64,000 nucleotides of DNA from an uncultured Roseburia sp. (GTDB taxonomy: Bacteria; Bacillota; Clostridia; Lachnospirales; Lachnospiraceae). The notes beneath the pieces were generated by a model. It was not told the DNA's origin, searched no databases, and saw nothing but the letters and a program-made list of their open reading frames with translations. Within the stretch, counting starts at the first letter, position 1, and each line of letters begins with the position of its first letter. The DNA lies in contig CAKRDK010000011.1 in assembly GCA_934309475.1 (NCBI GenBank), positions 1-64,000 of the forward strand, written 5' to 3'. The position numbers and the translations under genes were made by a program. Of this stretch, positions 58,317 through 64,000 are shown piece after piece.

Positions 58317-59408
58317 TTATTCCATTCTTTTTGCACACGAATCGCGTATCACAAGTTCAGGCTCCACTAAAATCTGCTTGTCCGCCGTCTCCTCTTCCCG
58401 CATCAAAGAAAGCAGCAATTCTGCCGCCATCTCGCCCAGCTTATCCTGCGGATGTGCCACTGTGGTAAGCGGAATCTTACAGCTTGCCGCCAGATAGGAA
58501 TTATCATACCCGGTCACGGACACTTCTTCCGGCACACGCACTTCCATCTCTTCTAATGCGCGCATGACTTCAATCGCAATCTGGTCATTGTAGGATACCA
58601 CGGCATCAAACGGACGTCTGCCACGCTCCGCCGCCATCTGTTTCATTTTCTCATAGGGATGCATCTTGCGGTCTTCCGTGTAAAACCAGACAATCAAATC
58701 CGGGTCGTACGGAATCCCCGCCTCCGTCAGCGCCTGCACATATCCCTTGTGCCGCTCCTGCCCCTGCGTATCGTCCGCCTTAAAAACACCGACAATCCGG
58801 CGGTGTCCCAGCGAAATCAAATAATTGGTAATCAGATACCCGCCACGGCAGTCATCAAGTAAAATATGCGGTTTTTCCTTTAACTGCGCATAGCTCCCTT
58901 GAATGAAAACATAGGGAATCTTATACTCATCGAGACGCTCATACAAATTGACATGTTTGCAGAAAATCTGGCTTTTACTCGGCTCGATAATCAGTCCGTC
59001 AATGTCTTTTTGTAACAGTTCTTCTAAGCATTTTGCCTCTAACTTTCTGGAATTCTTTGTATTTTTCAAAAGTATGCTGTACCCATTGTCCGTTAAAATT
59101 TTATCAATCCCCTGAATCACTCTCGGAAAAATATAATCGGACAGATACGTTGTCACTACCGCAATATTCCTTGACTTTTTGCGGTGAAGCATCATCTCCG
59201 AGCAGAATGTTCCTCTGCCATGTTCTGCGTAGATAAAGCCCTCGCTCTCTAAAATCTGCAATGCCTTGCGCACCGTCTGACGGCTCACCGCATATTTTGC
59301 GGACAGCTCATTTTCGGACGGAAGCTTTTCCCCCGGCTTGATTTCCCCCTCTAAAATCTGGTGGCGCAAATCCTCCATCAGATTAAAATATTTTAACTGT
59401 TTTTCCAT
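58317..59408 (-). CDS. araR: AraR, arabinose-responsive repressor (GntR-LacI hybrid)
   Basis: 363 residues with the two-part design of AraR: N-terminal GntR winged helix (ILEGEIKPGEKLPSENELSAKYAVSRQTVRKALQILESEGFIYAEHGRGTF, about 18-70) and a LacI/periplasmic-binding-like effector domain (IAVVTTYLSDYIFPRVIQGI ... VSVTGYDNSYLAASCKIPLTTVAHP) expected to bind L-arabinose. GAGG precedes the ATG. Its start overlaps the end of the DUF4422 gene by 16 bases, so it may depend on that gene's promoter. It should repress GH27 and araBA. Confidence 0.93.
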   Translation of the reverse strand: MEKQLKYFNLMEDLRHQILEGEIKPGEKLPSENELSAKYAVSRQTVRKALQILESEGFIYAEHGRGTFCSEMMLHRKKSRNIAVVTTYLSDYIFPRVIQGIDKILTDNGYSILLKNTKNSRKLEAKCLEELLQKDIDGLIIEPSKSQIFCKHVNLYERLDEYKIPYVFIQGSYAQLKEKPHILLDDCRGGYLITNYLISLGHRRIVGVFKADDTQGQERHKGYVQALTEAGIPYDPDLIVWFYTEDRKMHPYEKMKQMAAERGRRPFDAVVSYNDQIAIEVMRALEEMEVRVPEEVSVTGYDNSYLAASCKIPLTTVAHPQDKLGEMAAELLLSLMREEETADKQILVEPELVIRDSCAKRME

Positions 59409-60526
59409 CTGTGTTCCTCTGTCATGTTCTGAATTTGTTCCGTCAGCGCCTCCGCCTTCTCCCTGTCGCCTAGGAGAACGCAGGATGCCACAAAAATTGC
59501 CTGTTCCGAGACTTTCTCTTCCTTCATATAAGAAAGGTCATCCTCTGTCAGTTCCCCGGCATGCGCCCGGCTCACCAGCTTATTGATGCGGTTAAAATAA
59601 GTCGTCAGCTTTTTAAAATCTTTCTCTTTTGCAAGAAAACTCTTCCCGGTAAAATGCTCCTCGTACTCTGCCGTGGAAATCATCTGCATTGCAAGCCGGA
59701 GTTCCCCTGTAATATCCGATGCTTCCATCAGAATGTCCGGCCGCTTCTTTTTCATCTCTAAAAAATATGCTTTTGCGCCGGAAACATCCTCCGCCTTAAA
59801 ATACTCCGAGAGTTTTTCTTTGACTTCCCTTGTCTCCGCCTTTTCCCCAATCATGCCGACTTTGCATTCATAGACGCGCAGCTTTTTGGTCCTCACGAAC
59901 ACTAACAGCAAAAATTCCGAGATAAATCCAAAGACACGCTTGTGGTAATCATCCTCATCCGTTTCCAAATCAATTCTTTTTGCCACTTCAAAAAAAATCG
60001 TAAACAGCCACTCTGTATATGCATCAAACAGTGCATGGGACGTCACAAGGATATTGCCAAAATATGTCTCATTGCCCCATACAAGCTTTTCAAAATTCTC
60101 ATAGTATTCCGGATAAAGTTCACGAATCACCTCTCCCGTCATATCAAGTGCCGCAATGTTATGGTTTGCTGCAAATCCATAGTGATAGGAATTGTTCAAC
60201 TGCACCCGGAGTGTCGTAATCAGATCATACTCCTGCAACAGCGCTTCGTATTCTTTTTCCGTAAAAACTTTCTCCTCACGGTTAATCAGATATCTTCTGT
60301 AATGACAGGTTCCGATGTAATCATCTTTCTTATAATTCTTCCATATCCAGTAAAATCCGGTCAGCTCGCTGTAATAGCGGTTCCACTCTGAAATGTTCTC
60401 TCCCTCATCATCACGCCAGTACCCCAAATCCTGCGACAATGCACTCCCCACCTGCAGCGGCTGGTATAATTTATCCGCCGGCACCTCAAACTTCTTGTGT
60501 GTCATCGTAAAAATACGCATACTCAT
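59393..60526 (-). CDS. DUF4422 protein (glycosyltransferase-like)
   Basis: About 377 residues from the chosen ATG (MSMRIFTMTHK, AGAGAGGG upstream). The N-terminal 230 residues are DUF4422: FTMTHKKFEVPADKLYQPLQVG, SEWNRYYSELTGFYWIWKNYKKDDYIGTCHYRRYL and the later DLITTLRV... features, seen in proteins of capsular or cell-surface polysaccharide loci and thought to be glycosyltransferases. The C-terminal 140 residues are helical and charged. It overlaps araR by 16 bases although no functional link is obvious. Confidence 0.7.
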   Translation of the reverse strand: MSMRIFTMTHKKFEVPADKLYQPLQVGSALSQDLGYWRDDEGENISEWNRYYSELTGFYWIWKNYKKDDYIGTCHYRRYLINREEKVFTEKEYEALLQEYDLITTLRVQLNNSYHYGFAANHNIAALDMTGEVIRELYPEYYENFEKLVWGNETYFGNILVTSHALFDAYTEWLFTIFFEVAKRIDLETDEDDYHKRVFGFISEFLLLVFVRTKKLRVYECKVGMIGEKAETREVKEKLSEYFKAEDVSGAKAYFLEMKKKRPDILMEASDITGELRLAMQMISTAEYEEHFTGKSFLAKEKDFKKLTTYFNRINKLVSRAHAGELTEDDLSYMKEEKVSEQAIFVASCVLLGDREKAEALTEQIQNMTEEHRWKNS

Positions 60527-60618
60527 TTGTCTCTTTGTCCCTCTCTCAACTTTCATCTGCGCTTATTATACTTCAAGTGATACCGCTATTGCTACCCTTA
60601 TTTCAAAACTTTATTATT

Positions 60619-60632
60619 CGAATATATGTTCG
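60619..60632. promoter_or_regulatory. LexA (SOS) box before dinB
   Basis: CGAATATATGTTCG fits the Firmicutes LexA consensus CGAACRNRYGTTYG with one change. It lies eight bases before the dinB -35 and in the region between dinB and the divergent DUF4422 gene. Confidence 0.75.
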
Positions 60633-60640
60633 ATTTTCTA

Positions 60641-60669
60641 TTTACTTTGAAAACATTATCTGCTATAAT
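60641..60669 (+). promoter_or_regulatory. Promoter for dinB
   Basis: TTTACT (60641-60646), 17-base spacer, TATAAT (60664-60669) with an extended -10 TGC before it; start codon 39 bases on. Confidence 0.65.
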
Positions 60670-60707
60670 ACCACCATAAAACAATTCATCTTCCGGAGGT
60701 ATTTCAC

Positions 60708-61982
60708 ATGCCAGAATCCATTATTTTTCATATCGATGTTAATTCTGCCTTTCTCAGCTGGGAGGCGGTCCGCCGTCTGAAGGAACATCCAGACGCTCCG
60801 GATATCCGTGAGATTGCTTCTGCCATCGGTGGTGATGAGAAGTCACGTCACGGCATCGTGCTTGCCAAATCTGTCCTCGCCAAACGATGCGGCGTCAGAA
60901 CCGGCGAACCTCTTATACAGGCAAGGCGGAAATGTCCCACACTTTCCGTCTTTTCTCCTGACTTTTCTACCTATGTTGCGTACTCTTCTAAGTTCATGGC
61001 AATTTTAAGGGAAGTTGCGCCTGCGGTAGAACAATTCAGCATTGATGAGGCATTCTGTGACATGACGGGAACGACCTCTCTTTACGGCGACCCGGTTGCC
61101 TTTGCCCACAAATTAAAAGACCGTATCTACCGGGAACTCGGCTTTACAGTCAACATAGGCATTTCTTCGAATAAATTACTGGCAAAAATGGCTTCCGACT
61201 TCGAAAAGCCGAACAAAGTCCATACATTATTTCCATCGGAACTTCCGCAGAAGTTCTGGCCGCTTCCGGTCGATGATTTGCTCTACGTCGGCAGCTCCAC
61301 TTCCCGGAAGCTGCGCTCATATGGGATTACAACCATAGGTGACTTAGCACGCACCCGGAAGGAATCCCTTATCGCCCTTTTTAAATCACAGGGCGAAATG
61401 ATGTGGAATTATGCCAATGGAATCGACAACTCCCCTGTCGTATCAGAACGTGCAGCCAACAAATGTTATGGGAATTCCATTACCATTCACTTTGATGTCA
61501 CCGACTCCGAGACTGCAAAGCACGTACTGCTTTCCCTGTGTGAGACGGTCGGTGCACGTATCCGCGCTGACAAAGTCTTCGTCAGTGTCATTCAGGTGTC
61601 CATTACCGACTGTGAATTTCACCAGATGTCACACCAGCTCACACTCCCAAGTCCGACAAACGTCACGGAGCGCATCTACGAGTCTGCCTGTCATCTTTTT
61701 GACGAGATGTGGAATCATGTTCCCATCCGTCTGCTCGGTGTCAGCACCAGCAAGCCTACGCAGGATACCTATGAGCAGTATGATTTATTTGACCGGGACA
61801 AATTTGAACGTCTGTCACGCCTGAACTCTGCCGTTGATTCCATCCGTGACCGTTTCGGTGATGACTCCATCAAGCGTGCCTGCTTTTTAGAGACAGACGC
61901 AGCCTCCATCCCTTCAAAACATCTAAAAGGCGGATTAAACTACGAGAAACAGAAGGCACGAAAAAAAGAGAATGAAATCTGA
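60708..61982 (+). CDS. dinB: Y-family DNA polymerase IV
   Basis: Error-prone translesion polymerase, 424 residues. Catalytic acidic residues lie in HIDVNSAFLSWEA and QFSIDEAFCDMT; the palm/thumb motif INIGISSNKLLAKMASD and the C-terminal little-finger region follow. GGAGG lies eight bases before the ATG. The upstream LexA box predicts DNA-damage induction. It is one of only three sizeable plus-strand genes and ends in a terminator shared with the convergent ABC exporter. Confidence 0.95.
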   Translation: MPESIIFHIDVNSAFLSWEAVRRLKEHPDAPDIREIASAIGGDEKSRHGIVLAKSVLAKRCGVRTGEPLIQARRKCPTLSVFSPDFSTYVAYSSKFMAILREVAPAVEQFSIDEAFCDMTGTTSLYGDPVAFAHKLKDRIYRELGFTVNIGISSNKLLAKMASDFEKPNKVHTLFPSELPQKFWPLPVDDLLYVGSSTSRKLRSYGITTIGDLARTRKESLIALFKSQGEMMWNYANGIDNSPVVSERAANKCYGNSITIHFDVTDSETAKHVLLSLCETVGARIRADKVFVSVIQVSITDCEFHQMSHQLTLPSPTNVTERIYESACHLFDEMWNHVPIRLLGVSTSKPTQDTYEQYDLFDRDKFERLSRLNSAVDSIRDRFGDDSIKRACFLETDAASIPSKHLKGGLNYEKQKARKKENEI

Positions 61983-62000
61983 TTTGTTCCATTCTCTTTT
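61964..62000. terminator. Bidirectional terminator between dinB and the ABC exporter
   Basis: AAAAGAGAATG and CATTCTCTTTT form a perfect 11-bp stem with a 15-base loop. It overlaps the dinB stop codon and serves both convergent genes. Confidence 0.82.
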
Positions 62001-62009
62001 CCTTCCTTT

Positions 62010-63860
62010 CTATGCAATTGCTTCTTCGAACTGCGAATTATATAAATCCGCATAAAATCCGTTCTTCGCAAGCAGTTCTTCATGATTTCCCTGCTCTACG
62101 ATATCACCGTCTTTCATGACAAGAATCACGTCCGCATTTCGGATGGTCGACAGACGATGGGCAATGATAAAGCTTGTTCTGCCTTCCATCAGGTTATCCA
62201 TCGCTTTCTGAATCACAACCTCCGTTCTTGTATCGACAGAAGATGTCGCCTCATCTAAAATCATAACCTTATTATCCGCTAAAATTGCACGCGCAATTGT
62301 CAAAAGCTGTTTCTGTCCCTGTGAAACATTGCTTGCATCCTCATTTAATTCCATGTCATAGCCACCCGGCAGTGTCTGAATAAAATGATGTGCATGTGCC
62401 GCTTTTGCTGCTGCAATGACTTCCTCATCCGTTGCATCCAGACGTCCGTAACGGATATTTTCCATAATCGTTCCCTTAAAGAGCCAGGTATCCTGCAATA
62501 CCATACCAAAGGCATCTCTCAATTCTCTTCGGTTGTAATCCCTGATATTGGTTCCATCCAAAAGAATCGCGCCCTCATTGACATCATAGAAACGCATTAA
62601 AAGTTTTACCATAGTTGTTTTTCCGGCACCCGTTGGTCCGACAATCGCAATCTTTTGTCCCGGTTTTACCTTGACGCTGAAATCGTTTATAATAATCTGC
62701 TCCGGATGATAGCCAAAATGAACATGGGAGAATTCCACTTCACCCTTAATATCTGCCACACTTGCCGGATGTTCTACATACTGCTCTTCTTCCTCTTCAT
62801 CTAAGAATTCAAATACACGCTCGGAAGCGGCTGCCATCGACTGCACCTGGTTGATTACCTGTGCAATCTGCTGAATCGGCTGTGTGAAATTCTTAACATA
62901 CTGGATGAATGCCTGAATATCACCGATGGTAATGACATTCCGGATTGCAAGCAATCCACCTGCTAACGCAACAGCTGCATATCCAAGATTTCCGACAAAC
63001 ATCATAATCGGCTGCATCATACCGGATAAGAACTGGGATTTCCATGCTGATTCATACAGAATATGGTTTGTCTTGTCAAAATCCTCAATGATGTCTTTTT
63101 CCTTATTGTAAGCTTTGATTACGACATGGCCGCCGTACACTTCCTCCACCTGACCATTGATGTGTCCTAAATATTCCTGCTGTGATTTAAAATACTTCTG
63201 TGATTTCTTCACTACAAAAGAAATCAGTGCAACCGAAATCGGTAAAATAACAAGTGCAATCAATGTCATCAACGGAGAGATGCTAAGCATCATCATCAGG
63301 ACACCGATTAAGGTTGCAACTGAACTGATAATCGTTGTAATACTCTGGTTTAATCCTTGTCCTAACGTATCTACATCGTTTGTAATTCTTGATAAGACTT
63401 CACCGTATGTTCTGCTCTCAAAATATTTCATCGGCATACGGTTGATTTTTTCCGAGATTTCTTTTCGCAGCTTATAGCATACCTTCTGTGTGATACCTGT
63501 CATAATCCAGCCCTGGATAAAGTTTAACAGCGCACTTCCCACATAAAGGCATAATACCCAGATTAAAATCGTGCCGATTTTTCCAAAATCAATACTTCCG
63601 GTTCCACCGATTTTTGCAATCAGTCCCTCCGATAACGTTGTCGTTGCCTTTCCTAAAATCTTTGGTCCGGCTACATTAAAGATCGTAGAGCCTGCCGCAA
63701 AAATCATAACCAGAATAATGGCTATCTTATAAGTTCCAATATAGGATAAAAGCTTTCCCATCGAGCCTTTAAAGTTCTTTGCTTTCTCGCCCGGCATCAT
63801 TCCTCTGCCGCCCATAGGACCTCTGCCCCTATGCTGTGTTCTCTTCATCTCATCACTCAT
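62010..63860 (-). CDS. ABC exporter subunit (membrane domain fused to ATPase)
   Basis: 616 residues: a Gly/Arg/Met-rich cytoplasmic N-terminus (GRGPMGGRGMMPGEKAK), six membrane helices (about 45-330) and a C-terminal ATPase with Walker A VGPTGAGKTTMVKLL, signature NVSQGQKQLL and Walker B VMILDEATSSVD. It is the second half of a heterodimeric exporter of the BmrCD/EfrCD or MsbA-like multidrug kind; substrate not predictable. The ATG (63860) lies in the overlap with the upstream partner gene (ATGAGTGA) and has GAGGTGG before it. Confidence 0.9.
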   Translation of the reverse strand: MSDEMKRTQHRGRGPMGGRGMMPGEKAKNFKGSMGKLLSYIGTYKIAIILVMIFAAGSTIFNVAGPKILGKATTTLSEGLIAKIGGTGSIDFGKIGTILIWVLCLYVGSALLNFIQGWIMTGITQKVCYKLRKEISEKINRMPMKYFESRTYGEVLSRITNDVDTLGQGLNQSITTIISSVATLIGVLMMMLSISPLMTLIALVILPISVALISFVVKKSQKYFKSQQEYLGHINGQVEEVYGGHVVIKAYNKEKDIIEDFDKTNHILYESAWKSQFLSGMMQPIMMFVGNLGYAAVALAGGLLAIRNVITIGDIQAFIQYVKNFTQPIQQIAQVINQVQSMAAASERVFEFLDEEEEEQYVEHPASVADIKGEVEFSHVHFGYHPEQIIINDFSVKVKPGQKIAIVGPTGAGKTTMVKLLMRFYDVNEGAILLDGTNIRDYNRRELRDAFGMVLQDTWLFKGTIMENIRYGRLDATDEEVIAAAKAAHAHHFIQTLPGGYDMELNEDASNVSQGQKQLLTIARAILADNKVMILDEATSSVDTRTEVVIQKAMDNLMEGRTSFIIAHRLSTIRNADVILVMKDGDIVEQGNHEELLAKNGFYADLYNSQFEEAIA

Positions 63861-64000
63861 GGTCTGCCACCTCACTTTCTGCGTTTATCCCAAGTTCTTT
63901 CTCGGAAAGCTGGGATTTTGCAATCTGCTGGTACACTTCACAATGAGCAAGCAGCTCCTCATGTGTTCCCTTTCCGACAATTTTTCCTTCATCTAACACC
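63853..64000 (-). CDS. Partner ABC exporter subunit, C-terminal end only
   Basis: Forty-eight codons at the window edge read VLDEGKIVGKGTHEELL and then KELGINAESEVADHE before TGA: the end of an ABC ATPase just after its H-loop. The frame overlaps the start of the next exporter gene by eight bases, as in heterodimeric exporter pairs. The rest lies beyond the right edge. Confidence 0.88.
   Translation of the reverse strand, partial: VLDEGKIVGKGTHEELLAHCEVYQQIAKSQLSEKELGINAESEVADHE

Overview
The window looks like chromosomal DNA of a Gram-positive anaerobe of the Lachnospiraceae (Clostridia; the Roseburia / Eubacterium rectale neighbourhood is my best guess). This rests on the conserved Firmicutes order nusB-xseA-xseB-ispA-dxs-tlyA-nadK-argR-recN-spoIVB with Spo0A nearby, on strong AGGAGG-type ribosome sites, on a Firmicutes-type SOS box, and on families typical of this group (DUF5688, BMP-type nucleoside ABC transporter, MetA with Glu111, secreted modular GH5 cellulase). 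Almost everything is on the minus strand; only three sizeable genes run on the plus strand (an SGNH esterase at 15466, a DUF5688 protein at 23373, dinB at 60708).

Layout from left to right: a secreted multidomain GH5 glucanase (133-3234); a hexapeptide-repeat protein overlapping topB, a topoisomerase III with six C-terminal zinc ribbons, and a DUF234-type ATPase with degenerate active-site motifs (3363-9395); asd, argH and queH (9605-12965); a glycosyltransferase, an HD phosphohydrolase and a small membrane protein (13020-15171). Two copies of a hairpin-rich dispersed element lie at 9410 and 15316. A nucleoside uptake and salvage unit follows (16720-23114): tRNA-Thr, BMP lipoprotein, ABC ATPase, two permeases, deoxyribose-phosphate aldolase and uridine kinase. 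Then come DUF5688, glycogen synthase and spo0A (23373-26654), an unexpected GGDEF / SGNH / MBOAT module (26795-30697), and the housekeeping-plus-sporulation block from spoIVB back to nusB and an Asp23 protein (30808-41205).

A small accessory patch (41291-43584) holds two type II toxin-antitoxin modules (YefM-YoeB and a HigBA-like pair), each with a palindromic operator in its promoter, and the 3' remnant of a third antitoxin. After it lie metA, ligA, an RsuA-family pseudouridine synthase, a membrane-anchored SH3 protein and tRNA-Arg.

The last large unit (48981-60526) is an L-arabinose system: a DUF4422 protein, AraR, a GH27 glycosidase, AraB, AraA, a transaldolase, split transketolase, AraD and GalM. 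It converts arabinose to xylulose-5-phosphate and feeds the non-oxidative pentose phosphate pathway. Likely AraR operators precede GH27 and araB, and a different palindrome precedes the transaldolase gene, suggesting a second regulator. The window ends with an SOS-regulated dinB and a heterodimeric ABC exporter cut by the right edge.

I see no CRISPR array, IS transposase, prophage or rRNA. The most unusual items are the dispersed hairpin element whose two copies differ by compensatory base-pair changes, the c-di-GMP / O-acetylation module inserted between spoIVB and spo0A, the tRNA-Thr-led transporter transcript, the 48-bp tandem duplication of the transaldolase 3' end, and the ATPase with both catalytic motifs eroded. 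All functional calls are from sequence reading only; no database search was possible.
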